The notes under the pieces: generated by a model
The model's input: the letters and a program-made list of their open reading frames with translations, nothing else
What the model was told of the DNA's origin: nothing
The model's database searches: none
Made by a program: the position numbers and the translations under genes
Part shown: one piece after another, positions 1 to 9,289 of the stretch
Layout: each line of letters begins with the position of its first letter
How positions within the stretch are numbered: the stretch's first letter is position 1
Source: an uncultured Bacteroidales bacterium
GTDB lineage: Bacteria; Bacteroidota; Bacteroidia; Bacteroidales; Muribaculaceae
Direction of reading: 5' to 3'
DNA length: 64,000 bases
Assembly (NCBI GenBank): GCA_949285735.1
Contig: CASEAQ010000004.1
Coordinates: 7,888-71,887 of the forward strand

Positions 1-79
1 CTTTCCAACCTTTTTCCTAATTTGTGGCCTACCTTTGCCACCGGAAAAAGAGATACAATATTTAAAATAGAATACAAAA

Positions 80-1015
80 ATGAAGAAATTATTCCTGTTA
101 CTCACCGTTGCCCTGCTGGGCAACTGGGCATTGGCCCAACAACCGAAGATAGACTACAGCGTCTACGAAGACAAATGCAACTTCTATATCGCCAACGACC
201 TGGGCCGTAATGGTTACTACGACCAGAAGCCAATCGCCGAACTGATGGGCGTAATGGCGGAAGAAGTAGGACCGGAGTGTGTGATTGCCGCCGGCGACGT
301 ACACCACTTCGATGGAATCATCTCCACAGAAGACCCCTTGTGGATGACCAACTACGAGCTGATTTACTCGCATCCCGAACTGATGATTGCCTGGCATCCC
401 ATTTGCGGTAATCATGAATATCGTGGCAACACGCAGGCCGTCATCGACTACAGCCGCGTAAGCCGCCGTTGGGAGATGCCCGCCCGCTACTACACCAAAG
501 CTTTCAATGAAGAGGGCGTCACGGTGCGCATCGTCTTCATCGACACCACACCGCTCATCGACAAGTATCGCCGCGACACCGAGGATTATCCCGATGCAGG
601 CAAGCAATCGATTGCAGCCGAGCTTGAATGGCTTGAATCGACACTTGCCGCAAGCACCGCCAAGTGGAAAGTGGTGATGGGGCATCATCCCATCTATGCC
701 GATACCGACAAGAACGACAGCGAGCGTACCGACTTGCAACGCCGTGTGCAGCCGTTGCTCGACAAGTATGGCGTGGATGCCTACATTTGCGGCCATATCC
801 ACAACTTCCAGCACATTCAGGCAAAGGATAGCAAGGTGCAGTATTTTGTAAACACTTCGGGTTCGTTGTCGCGTGACGTGAAGCCCATCGAGGGAACACA
901 ATTCTGCAGCGGCGACGAAGGCTTCATGGTGCTTTCTACCAGCGACAACCTGATGCGGTTTTTCCTCATCAACTACAAGGGTGAAATCATTTACCAGTAT
1001 GACATAAAGAAGTGA
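80..1015 (+). CDS. Secreted purple-acid-phosphatase-like metallophosphoesterase
   Basis: This is a calcineurin-like metallophosphoesterase of 311 residues that probably hydrolyses phosphomonoesters outside the cytoplasm. Residues 1-19 form a signal peptide ending at ALAQ. The metal-binding blocks appear in order: D40 in ANDLG, GDVHH at 72-76, GNHE at 110-113, GHH at 201-203 and GHIHN at 238-242. That order and spacing resemble tartrate-resistant acid phosphatases. The ATG at 80 lies directly before the signal peptide. A TACCTTTG box at 30-37 could be a -7 element, but no TTG lies at the right distance. A strong hairpin with a T-run (1049-1088) follows the stop. The substrate is not visible. 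Confidence 0.88.
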   Translation: MKKLFLLLTVALLGNWALAQQPKIDYSVYEDKCNFYIANDLGRNGYYDQKPIAELMGVMAEEVGPECVIAAGDVHHFDGIISTEDPLWMTNYELIYSHPELMIAWHPICGNHEYRGNTQAVIDYSRVSRRWEMPARYYTKAFNEEGVTVRIVFIDTTPLIDKYRRDTEDYPDAGKQSIAAELEWLESTLAASTAKWKVVMGHHPIYADTDKNDSERTDLQRRVQPLLDKYGVDAYICGHIHNFQHIQAKDSKVQYFVNTSGSLSRDVKPIEGTQFCSGDEGFMVLSTSDNLMRFFLINYKGEIIYQYDIKK

Positions 1016-1048
1016 TTGAAGCTGGGTAATAATATCGTTAAAACAATT

Positions 1049-1088
1049 GATGCGTGGCGATGTGAGAACATTGCCACGCATCTTTTTT
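1049..1088 (+). terminator. Rho-independent terminator after the phosphatase
   Basis: A 15-bp stem pairs 1049-1063 with 1068-1082, with one mismatch or wobble, and is followed by six T. It separates the phosphatase from the convergent Fn3-domain gene. Confidence 0.85.
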
Positions 1089-1105
1089 GCCCTTTTCGAC
1101 AGAGG

Positions 1106-3127
1106 TTATTTCACTATTGCTTTGGCTGTGGCGTTGCCCGTGTTAACCAAGTACATGCCTTGCGGCAGTGCTATGCGGTTGATGCCTTGCGTTCCTGCGA
1201 CGGTTGCCACCTTGCTCCCCGAGAGGTTGAAAATGTCGATTTGCAAACTTTCGGGCAGTTCTATATTTACCGTGCCTTGAGTGCCATACACTTTTATGCC
1301 GTCGGTATTGCCAGTTACATCGGCGACTGCGCTCCAGCCGCCCACGTTAACCTCGTTTGAGAAATCCGACTCGATTAATCCATCGCTTCCGTTGGTTGAG
1401 GCTTGCAAGAAATAGGAATACCTGTCGCCGTTGCCCGGAGTGCCGACGTAGAACGAATTGCCGCCATACACTATGTCGCAGGCATATAGCCGGCATAATT
1501 GGTCGCCGGCGTTGAGCTGCTGGCTTATTTCCACATTGTCGATCCACACGGTGCCAGTCATGCCATAGTCGGCATTGTTTTCGTCGGCAAAGGTTATGGC
1601 TATGTAATAGTTATCGAAAGCATCTAATGTGAATTCAAACACTTCGGCGCTGCGCGAGAATGTTTGTGTTTGCCAGCCTGTGGTTTCGCCTGTATAGACG
1701 TTGACAGCAGTAACGCCTATTTGGGTGGCGTCGGAACATGCGTTGTCGCGAGCGGCAGTTACCTTCACGGTCACTTGTCCAGGGGCAGACGATTCCACAA
1801 TATAGACAGGGCTGTACAAGAAGGAATATGCGCCCATTATTGAATAGTAGTTCCTTAGACCAATCATGCCGACTGCCCTCAGTGATGTGATACCCGTCCA
1901 GTCGGGGTGTTCGGTATAGTCGTTGAGGACGCTTTCGAGGTCGTTATACAATGGCTCGTCCATTGTGCCCTCGGTAATCTTGTCGAACGTCTCGTTTTCG
2001 AGTTGGAAGGTGCCCGTTTCGGCAATTGTGTGGTATGAGTAGGTATATAGGGTGTACCATGCTGCGTTTTCGGCTTCAGTCCAATTGGCACGAAAACCCT
2101 CGTCGCTAATTTCGGTAGCAGGGAGTGCCGTAGGCGTGCCGATGCTTGCCGAAGCCTCTTTCACAATGACTTGAGCCGACTCGACCGATGTGAATAGGTC
2201 GTTATAGGCTTGCACGGTGAAGTAGTATATATGTCCGGGTTCAAGATTGTCAACGGTGCAGGTGGTGGTTGCAACCTCGTGGTCGGTCAGTGCATATACA
2301 CGTTCGTTGTCGGTGGTGTAATAATACACGTCGAGGTAATATCCAGTGGCGGCAGGCACTATGCTCCAGTTGGCGGTAAAGCCTGTTTCGGTGATGTCGC
2401 TTGCCGACAGCGTTGCCGGGGCATCAATCGAGGTTGGCTCTTCCACTTCAACCTCTTGCGAGATGATGATGTCATCGATATACACCGGCACGTCGCCGGC
2501 GAGCTGTATAATCATGTCTTCCGTGCCTCCGGTACATGCAACCTCGACCGAAGCCCATTCGGTGGTGGCATTGGCATATCGCATATCGACCATCGAAGCT
2601 CCTGTTCCCCAAGCTATGAAGAACCTGCCATTATCGGTCGCAGCACGGAACGACACGTTAATCGTGAATGTGCCGTCTATTCCTGTCAGGTCGAGGAATG
2701 GCGTGTTGATGAATGCCGTGGTACCGTCGGAAAGGTAGCAGCAGCCGCCGGCTTGGAATACGTTGATGCCAGCCCAGCCGTAGGTTTGTACATAGTCGGG
2801 ATAGATGTAGCCTTCGCTGCCCACGATGTTTGTTTCAAGGTCGGGGGAACCGTCGCTGCCTGAAGTCATCAGTCTGAAGTCTTCGGTGAGGATTGCGGTT
2901 GTCTCGGTGGTTGACTTCAGGCTTGGCGACAGGCGTTTTGTAGCGGTCGTGGCTTGGTGGGTGCCGGGAATAATTGTGTAACGTTGAGGCATGCCCGATT
3001 GTTGCAATTCGTGTGCGTTGCGGTTGGGCATGCGGTTGTTCCATTCACTGCCATTTGCGGCAATGGCAGTCGCAATAGCCGAAGCACACAATATTGCAGT
3101 GAAAGAATTTTTTAACAAGTGGTTCAT
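1106..3127 (-). CDS. Secreted fibronectin type III protein with T9SS-type C-terminal tail
   Basis: This 673-residue exported protein has no recognised catalytic domain. A signal peptide lies at the N-terminus (AILCASAIATAIAA). About residues 235-325 and the stretch from about 328 read as Fn3 modules, with DITETGFTANW and EISDEGFRANW as matching first strands. Between and around them are jelly-roll-like segments of the choice-of-anchor/CBM type. The last 70 residues (IDIFNLSGSKVA to LPQGMYLV to the end) have the form of a type A T9SS sorting domain, so surface display through the gld machinery is expected. Its ATG overlaps the stop of the upstream M6 protease by 4 nt (ATGA), so the two are translationally coupled. 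Confidence 0.8.
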   Translation of the reverse strand: MNHLLKNSFTAILCASAIATAIAANGSEWNNRMPNRNAHELQQSGMPQRYTIIPGTHQATTATKRLSPSLKSTTETTAILTEDFRLMTSGSDGSPDLETNIVGSEGYIYPDYVQTYGWAGINVFQAGGCCYLSDGTTAFINTPFLDLTGIDGTFTINVSFRAATDNGRFFIAWGTGASMVDMRYANATTEWASVEVACTGGTEDMIIQLAGDVPVYIDDIIISQEVEVEEPTSIDAPATLSASDITETGFTANWSIVPAATGYYLDVYYYTTDNERVYALTDHEVATTTCTVDNLEPGHIYYFTVQAYNDLFTSVESAQVIVKEASASIGTPTALPATEISDEGFRANWTEAENAAWYTLYTYSYHTIAETGTFQLENETFDKITEGTMDEPLYNDLESVLNDYTEHPDWTGITSLRAVGMIGLRNYYSIMGAYSFLYSPVYIVESSAPGQVTVKVTAARDNACSDATQIGVTAVNVYTGETTGWQTQTFSRSAEVFEFTLDAFDNYYIAITFADENNADYGMTGTVWIDNVEISQQLNAGDQLCRLYACDIVYGGNSFYVGTPGNGDRYSYFLQASTNGSDGLIESDFSNEVNVGGWSAVADVTGNTDGIKVYGTQGTVNIELPESLQIDIFNLSGSKVATVAGTQGINRIALPQGMYLVNTGNATAKAIVK

Positions 3128-5958
3128 TTTGATTCTACTATTGTTTTATAGGTTGAAATTGCATAGTTGCTTTCGATTTTCACGATATACAAACTCGCTT
3201 GTATGGCATTGACCACAGTTGTTTCTCCGGCGTGGATGACTATGCGTCTTGCCACCATCTTGCCGTCGGCTGTATATACTGTTGCAATGCCGTCTTGTTG
3301 CGACTCGATGTATATCGCCCCGTCGGCTGCATATACTTTCGTTGCGTCGTTTGCCGCCATGTTGCCCACGCTGGCGCTTGCCGCATTCACTTCTACCAGC
3401 GACGATTCGTTGTTGCCTTGGTACAGGCAGGCGATACCATAGGTGTGGTTGCCGGCTGCTGCATTATCGTCGATGAATATGCACGACGAGGAGAAGCCCA
3501 CAAATTCGTTGTCGCGATACACGTTGAAACCTATCGGGTAGGCAACATCGGTGAGCGGATTGAAGTTGGGGTCGTAAACTGGTTCTTCGCCAGCGATGAA
3601 GTCGCCGTCGGTGGGCTGGTAGGGTGTTAGCGTGGCATAGCAGAATATGTTGCCTTCGAGCAAGTCGCTATGCCACTCGCCGTCGGCATACACGAGGTTG
3701 CCGAGTCCTGGGTCGAGCGTCGAGCCATCAACCACCAGGCCGGCAGAACCTATGCTGCTGTTTACGGCAAAACCTATCATGTAGTCGTAACCGGCTTCGA
3801 TAGTGACCGGTGTCCTCAAGTTGAGCGTGCGCCATTGCCCCGAGCCATATTCCGACGCATCGCGTTCGCTCACTACTTCGGGAATACCTTCTTCGCCCAC
3901 TCGGTAAACACGCAACGTGTAACTTACTTCGCGCTGGCTTGAGAACGGGAAGAACGACAGGCTGCGTATCGAGTAGCCGACGTATGTTGCCAAATCGGAT
4001 TTGCGGAAGAGTTGTGCCACCTCCATTGTGCCATACCTCAGTGTCGTTATCACCGAATTTTTCATTGCAGTGGGTATGTCAGGGTTCATGCGCGTGAGCA
4101 TGGTGTTGAGTTCCCATGTGAGCGACACGCTGCCTGTGCCAGTGGTGGGTGTTATCGACGTGATTCGGTTTTCGGGCACTTTCACCGTGCGCGTCACGAA
4201 TGGAGAGTAAAGCCCATCGGTATAGCGAACGTCGATTTTGTAGGTGGCTACGATGCTTGTCAGCGAGTTATCTACATATTGCAAGGCACTGGTTTCGTCG
4301 AGCAACTCGTCGTTGCGGAAGATGCGGTATGATACCACCTCGCCCTCCTCGGGAGCTTCCCATTGCAATGTAACGATGCCGCGGCGGGCAGATGCCGTGA
4401 AGTTCATCACCGTGTCGGGAACATCGCTTTTGACGAAATCGAACGATACAGTCGTTCCATTCGACTGTATGTTGCGCAAGGCTGCGTAGGAATATTTACC
4501 GTCGTTGGAGTGTGCCGACGGCGTGGTGGCATCGGAAAACTCTGATGCGCCGGTAGTGCCAGGGAATGCTGCCCCGGCATTGTCTATTTCGCCATACGAG
4601 CCAGGTGTTGTGCCAGGGTCGGTGGTAGCCGATGCACACACAGTGTATAATCCTTGGTTGTAATCGACATTCACTGTGTTCATCGTCACAGTGGAGCTTA
4701 TGCGGTTCTCGTCGGCATGGTATATAATCAGTCCGCCGCCGGGAAGTGTGCGGTCGAACCCTGTCGGCACACGGTTTTCGAGCACAAAGTAGTCGCCCTC
4801 GCGTTGCGTGTTCATGATGTAGCCTACAGGTTCGGACGATGCCGACGGCATATCGGTGATGGAGCAGCTTTCGGTGAGGTATTGCGGTGTAACCCAGCCG
4901 AATTGCATCTTCTGCCACATATTGATGTGCGATGGCGAGTCGCCTTCAAGGTTGACTTGATTCCAGCTGCCGCCCGACATTATATCCCATACGCCTGTAC
5001 CCGTAAACGAGCCTCCGCTACTTTCATAGTCGGTGTCGTAGAAGTCGGGTGCGCCAAGGTTGTGCCCGAATTCGTGGCAGAACAAGCCCACTGTCATCTG
5101 GTGCATGTCGTAAAGCAATTCGGGCTGTATGGTATAGGTACGCACACGCACTCCGTCGGCATATATTTCGGATAGCAGGTCTCCGCTGTGCGACCACACG
5201 TCGTCGGCACTGCCAGTCACCTCCTGGCCGTAGCCTTGGTGTATAATCGACAAGCCGTCGAGTATGCCGTCGCCGTCGTTGTCAAACTCGGTGAAGTCGA
5301 TTTCCCCGTCGATTATGCTTATTGCCTCGGATATCAAGGCTGTCATGTCTTCGGTGCTATATGCATACTTGTTTGACTGTAGCTGTATCCATCCCACGAC
5401 GGTGGTTTCGACATCGAGTTGCCCATAGGAGTTGTCCAAGAAGAAGTCGCGGAAGCTCCCTGTGCCGTTATACCCTTCGGCATTCATCATTTCCTCGAAG
5501 TTGGCACGTGGGATTGTGGTCTGCGTGTTGGCATAGTTGACAAGGAGCATGAGCAACTTGCGTTTTCCTGTCGTGGGGAACGAACTGCCCACCGAGAGCG
5601 ACGGGTCGCCGACAGCCTTTGGCGAAACTGCCATTTGTCTGGCTTCCTTGGCAGTGAGCAGACGTATTTTGCCCATAGCTGCAGCATCGTTTCCTGCATA
5701 CGGCACCGACGATGCCTTTACCGCTCCGTCTGCCTGTTCGGCATACATCAGGTAGCCGTCTGCCGACTTTTGCAGCAAGTATCCTCCGGGCGTTTCCATC
5801 CAGTGGCGGTGTTCGTCTCCTCGCAAGTGGTATTTCACTACCGTACCATCGGGCTGCTTATAGGAAATTTCTCCCGGGAATGCCGGCACGGCTTGCACCG
5901 GCATCCGGAAGAAACTAAGCAGACAGATGATTACAAATGTTCTTATCAGGTTGTTCAT
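3124..5958 (-). CDS. Secreted M6-family metalloprotease
   Basis: This 944-residue secreted zinc protease is of the M6 (immune inhibitor A-like) type. It has a signal peptide (about 1-23), then a propeptide-like region with the YHLRGDEHRHWMETPGGYLL block that is common in M6-domain proteins. The catalytic domain carries HEFGH at 295-299 followed by D305, the extended M6 zinc site. Downstream are an Fn3 module (DTVMNFTASARRGIVTLQW) and jelly-roll segments. The C-terminus (YTADGKMVARR to the end) looks like a T9SS sorting tail. It is the middle gene of a three-gene operon: 20 nt after the PKD protein and 4 nt overlapping the Fn3 protein. Its protein substrates are unknown. Confidence 0.88.
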   Translation of the reverse strand: MNNLIRTFVIICLLSFFRMPVQAVPAFPGEISYKQPDGTVVKYHLRGDEHRHWMETPGGYLLQKSADGYLMYAEQADGAVKASSVPYAGNDAAAMGKIRLLTAKEARQMAVSPKAVGDPSLSVGSSFPTTGKRKLLMLLVNYANTQTTIPRANFEEMMNAEGYNGTGSFRDFFLDNSYGQLDVETTVVGWIQLQSNKYAYSTEDMTALISEAISIIDGEIDFTEFDNDGDGILDGLSIIHQGYGQEVTGSADDVWSHSGDLLSEIYADGVRVRTYTIQPELLYDMHQMTVGLFCHEFGHNLGAPDFYDTDYESSGGSFTGTGVWDIMSGGSWNQVNLEGDSPSHINMWQKMQFGWVTPQYLTESCSITDMPSASSEPVGYIMNTQREGDYFVLENRVPTGFDRTLPGGGLIIYHADENRISSTVTMNTVNVDYNQGLYTVCASATTDPGTTPGSYGEIDNAGAAFPGTTGASEFSDATTPSAHSNDGKYSYAALRNIQSNGTTVSFDFVKSDVPDTVMNFTASARRGIVTLQWEAPEEGEVVSYRIFRNDELLDETSALQYVDNSLTSIVATYKIDVRYTDGLYSPFVTRTVKVPENRITSITPTTGTGSVSLTWELNTMLTRMNPDIPTAMKNSVITTLRYGTMEVAQLFRKSDLATYVGYSIRSLSFFPFSSQREVSYTLRVYRVGEEGIPEVVSERDASEYGSGQWRTLNLRTPVTIEAGYDYMIGFAVNSSIGSAGLVVDGSTLDPGLGNLVYADGEWHSDLLEGNIFCYATLTPYQPTDGDFIAGEEPVYDPNFNPLTDVAYPIGFNVYRDNEFVGFSSSCIFIDDNAAAGNHTYGIACLYQGNNESSLVEVNAASASVGNMAANDATKVYAADGAIYIESQQDGIATVYTADGKMVARRIVIHAGETTVVNAIQASLYIVKIESNYAISTYKTIVESK

Positions 5959-5978
5959 CTGCTATAAGCGTGTGTGGT

Positions 5979-8915
5979 TTATTTTATTACCTTGATGGCT
6001 TGGTTGCCGTTGACCGAGATGACATACACGCCACGGCTCCATCCGCTGGTTTCGACAATCATTTCACTGTTATCGGCATTAGCTGCATACATGAGTGTGC
6101 CGCCAATAGAGTAAACACGCACGTTGTCTCCATCTTGCAGTCCTGCGATTTTGTAATTCTCGCCGTCGATAGAGGCATAAATCTTGATGACGGCATTGTC
6201 GCCTACCTCCTCTATGCCCGAAACTTCAGGCATCTCGCCATAAACCACCCAAGGCATCACGCAGAAGCTGTATCCGGAAAGTTGGCGCGAGAACTCGTCG
6301 GCGCGGCAATATTCGCCGAGCGTTCCAGTTTGTTCAAATGAGCTTCCAGGTATTGCGGCATCGGGCTTTACCCACAACGTGGTTTCACCGTTGGCATGGA
6401 CACGGGTATCGAGTCCCACGTATGAGCGAGAAAGGATATCCTGGCTATATGGTTTGAGCGTGAGCTGGTCGAACTCAAGTGCCACGTAGAATGGTCCATC
6501 GACTTTGACCTCTTCCTCGGCATCGTCGAAGTTGACACCGATTCTCACGGCGTGGTAGTCGTCGTGTATGATGTTGCTTATGAGGTCGGTTTTGCGGTAT
6601 ATTGCATTTTCCACGTCGGGGCGTCCGTCCTTCTCGGGATATATTGCGATTGAGAGCTTCTTGTCCTTGTCGAACGAGCTGTTGCCTATGAAGTTGCCTT
6701 CGTCGTCATATATGCCTAACGTTTGGTCGAACAAGAAGTAGTTTTGCGAAATGAAACTGATTGAAGTGAGTGTCATTTCACAACCATTGGGAATGTCGAA
6801 GCGCTCGGCAAAGGCGCGGTAGTATTGGTTTACGCCAACTACATAGTTGAAGTAGGTTTCATACGTGAGCCCCTCTTCGATGGTTCCGTCTTCGCGGAAC
6901 GCTGGTATATAATATTGCTCGAATATTTCATCTTGTGTGTCGCTCGTGGTCTGGAGCGCATCGGTTTCACCCTTTGTCGGGAACGAAACCCTGATGTTGC
7001 TCGACACCTCGCTCTCGCCACCGCCATTCTCGGCTTTCAGTGTCACGGTGTAGGAACCAGCCTCCGAGAACATGATGGTGGGGTTGACTGCATTGGTGTC
7101 GGAGATTGTGGCGTTGCCGCCCTCCACGCTCCAAGTGTAGCTGTCGGCATCGTCGGTTGTGTTGATTAAAGCCACTGCCTGTCCTGGGAATATTATTCGG
7201 TCGCTGGTGAAGACCGAGTGGAGCGTGTTGCCAAATTCAAAGCCGGCTTCGGGCGCGAATATATCGTCGGCTCGGCGCAGTCTGAAGTTGTCGATGCAAA
7301 TGTATCCGTCAGAGGCTTCTTCCGAGCAAGCCCAGAATGCAAAGCAATATTGCCCGTCGGCTGTCGGCGTCACGGTGTATTCATATCGGGTCCAGTCTGA
7401 TACTCGCTCATTGTTGATTTCGAGCAGTGTTTCTTGTATGTCGTATGCCTGTTCGTTGCCCCAAGTGAACTTGAACGATGGCGATGTGTTGCCGCCCGGG
7501 CAGCACAGGTAGAACGAGACCTTATATTCCACACCAGCTTCCATGTCGAGCAGCGGCGAGTAGGCAATGTCTCGGCGGTTGTCGATTACCGAGCCGGTAG
7601 TAATCATGTAGTATTCTCCCGAAACGGCTGGAATGCTATTGGAATTAGCTGTGAAAAATGGGTTGTCGCCACTTGAGAACCAGCCCTTTGGCAGGTAGGA
7701 ATTGCCGTCGTAGTGTGTTGCGTCGTCGAAGTTCTCGGCATAGGGTATCGATGGTTCCCACTCCTCGGCAGGTGGGTCAACGGTGCCGCCAACCTCAATC
7801 GAGAAGTCATCGATGGCATAATTGCCACAGTTGCTCATGGTGGAGTTGGCGCAGAATGCTATGCTGTATTGTCCGCTCTCGGTGGGGGTGAACGAAGCCT
7901 CGACCAGCGTCCATGTCGGGTAGTTGATGTTGTCGCCTTCGGCAATCACCGTGGTTTGTGCGGCGGCATTTTGTGCTGTGCCGGCGGTGATGCTGTATTG
8001 CCCCATAGAGTTGCTGCCGCCGTCGAGCATCAAGTAGAAGCTGATGTTGTAGGTGGTGTATGCCTCCATGTCGAGCATTGGCGTGTAGAGCCAGTCCTGG
8101 CGGCCCGTTGAGGTTGAATTTTCCGAGAACAGAATCCTGTTGCCCGAGTGTGGCGTAATCGACTGTGTGCTACCCTCGATGGTGGCAAATGGCAGGCTGC
8201 CTTCGGTAGCCCAGCTGTCGGGGAGCGTGCCGCCGTTCACATAGTGGCTGTCATCGTCGAATGCCTCGGTGAATGGGATTGTGGTCACATAAGGCTCTTC
8301 GGGATCGGGCGGAGTGACAGCCTTGCCATCGATAGTGAAGTCGTCAACATAGACAAAGCTGCTTGTCGATATGCCCGAAGTTATTTGCAGTGCCACGCTA
8401 TATGTGCCGCTCGTTTCGGGGGTGAAGGTGGCAGAGATTTCTGCCCATTCGGTGTTGGTGATTGTAGTGGCAGGGGCGATTGTGATGGTCTGGTTTTCGA
8501 CAGCCTGCCCGCTGCCTGCCGTGATTGTGTAGGAGGGGGTACGCCCTGGCATAGTTGCCGTATAGCGCAGGAAAATCGAGATGGTGTATTCCTGTCCGCT
8601 TTCCATCTCAAGCATTGGCGTGAATATCACATCTTGCTGTCCGCCGCTCATTCCATAGCACCCTATGAAGTAGTCGCCCGAGTGGGGTGCATCGGTGGTG
8701 TAGTCGTAACGGTTGAACCCATAGTAGTCGCCAAAGGCTGAATATGAAGCCCATCCGTCGGGCAGGTCTCCGCCGAGGGAGAAGTGGCTTTCGTCGTCAA
8801 ACGTCTCGGTGAATGGTATCGTGGTTTCGTAGCCCTCTTGCGCCATGAGGGGCAAAGAGCCACAAAACAGCATTGCAAGAAATGCAACGGATAGATGAGG
8901 TAAATGTCTTTTCAT
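5979..8915 (-). CDS. Secreted repeat protein with three jelly-roll modules, a PKD domain and a T9SS-type tail
   Basis: This 978-residue exported protein has a signal peptide ending near PLMAQ. Three tandem modules of about 175-180 residues follow (about 30-200, 208-385, 390-550). Each starts with an IPF/IPY-TE/AE-FDD segment and contains a TPMLxME or SPLLDME strand, as in choice-of-anchor J/CBM-like jelly rolls. A PKD domain (about 555-640, VALINTTDDADSYTWSVEGG) comes next, then a region of unknown fold and a T9SS-type tail (VRVYSIGG to GVYVISVNG). No catalytic motif was seen, so adhesion or substrate binding is more likely than hydrolysis. It is the first gene of the operon with the M6 protease and Fn3 protein. 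Confidence 0.8.
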   Translation of the reverse strand: MKRHLPHLSVAFLAMLFCGSLPLMAQEGYETTIPFTETFDDESHFSLGGDLPDGWASYSAFGDYYGFNRYDYTTDAPHSGDYFIGCYGMSGGQQDVIFTPMLEMESGQEYTISIFLRYTATMPGRTPSYTITAGSGQAVENQTITIAPATTITNTEWAEISATFTPETSGTYSVALQITSGISTSSFVYVDDFTIDGKAVTPPDPEEPYVTTIPFTEAFDDDSHYVNGGTLPDSWATEGSLPFATIEGSTQSITPHSGNRILFSENSTSTGRQDWLYTPMLDMEAYTTYNISFYLMLDGGSNSMGQYSITAGTAQNAAAQTTVIAEGDNINYPTWTLVEASFTPTESGQYSIAFCANSTMSNCGNYAIDDFSIEVGGTVDPPAEEWEPSIPYAENFDDATHYDGNSYLPKGWFSSGDNPFFTANSNSIPAVSGEYYMITTGSVIDNRRDIAYSPLLDMEAGVEYKVSFYLCCPGGNTSPSFKFTWGNEQAYDIQETLLEINNERVSDWTRYEYTVTPTADGQYCFAFWACSEEASDGYICIDNFRLRRADDIFAPEAGFEFGNTLHSVFTSDRIIFPGQAVALINTTDDADSYTWSVEGGNATISDTNAVNPTIMFSEAGSYTVTLKAENGGGESEVSSNIRVSFPTKGETDALQTTSDTQDEIFEQYYIPAFREDGTIEEGLTYETYFNYVVGVNQYYRAFAERFDIPNGCEMTLTSISFISQNYFLFDQTLGIYDDEGNFIGNSSFDKDKKLSIAIYPEKDGRPDVENAIYRKTDLISNIIHDDYHAVRIGVNFDDAEEEVKVDGPFYVALEFDQLTLKPYSQDILSRSYVGLDTRVHANGETTLWVKPDAAIPGSSFEQTGTLGEYCRADEFSRQLSGYSFCVMPWVVYGEMPEVSGIEEVGDNAVIKIYASIDGENYKIAGLQDGDNVRVYSIGGTLMYAANADNSEMIVETSGWSRGVYVISVNGNQAIKVIK

Positions 8916-9018
8916 AAGTCACAATGTATTTAATTAATGAAAATTTTATCAGTACTTCACACACCACAGTGTCATTGTTTCATAGGTTTGAATGAGCAAA
9001 ATGATATGAAAGGTGCTG

Positions 9019-9049
9019 TAAAGATATGAATTTGCCACGCAGGTGTCAA
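9019..9049 (-). promoter_or_regulatory. Putative Bacteroidetes-type promoter for the secreted-protein operon
   Basis: On the minus strand TTG (9047-9049) stands 20 nt before TATCTTTA (9019-9026), which matches 7 of 8 positions of TAnnTTTG. It implies a leader of about 95 nt. Confidence 0.55.
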
Positions 9050-9251
9050 ATTTTTTGTATAAAAAGTGAATTTGTCGCGACGAAAAAAGTCTTTCATGCC
9101 ATCTTTTTGCTTGTTTTGCTGTTATCATATAAAATAAACCGAGGTCTGTGAGGTTGCGTAATAAATGCGTATTTTAATAGTCGGTTGGAACATGGTGAAG
9201 AGCTGCCTGTGAAATGACGTGGTAGGTTGCTGCTGGCTTGCGCCAATGAAG

Positions 9252-9282
9252 TTGGCAAAATAAAGATTTTTTACTATTTTTG
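9252..9282 (+). promoter_or_regulatory. Putative promoter of the M20 deacylase gene
   Basis: TTG (9252-9254) is 20 nt before TATTTTTG (9275-9282). The -7 box ends only 7 nt before the ATG at 9290, so the transcript would be nearly leaderless. Confidence 0.6.
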
Positions 9283-9289
9283 TGTCATT

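Larger units (their letters stand above)
8916..9289. other. Divergent intergenic region
   Basis: This AT-rich 374-bp stretch separates the secreted-protein operon from the M20 gene. It holds a promoter for each side (9019-9049 minus, 9252-9282 plus). No further coding sequence or structured RNA was recognised. Confidence 0.6.

Noticed and set aside
30..37. Promoter for the phosphatase at TACCTTTG
   Set aside because: The -7 box is good, but no TTG lies 19-21 nt upstream within the window. Left as a note only.
2210..2863. Long antisense frames opposite the secreted-protein genes (also at 98-1081, 9125-10552 and 41665-43794)
   Set aside because: They are on the opposite strand of well-supported genes, have low-complexity His/Val/Arg-rich translations and no motifs. 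The GC-rich third positions explain them.
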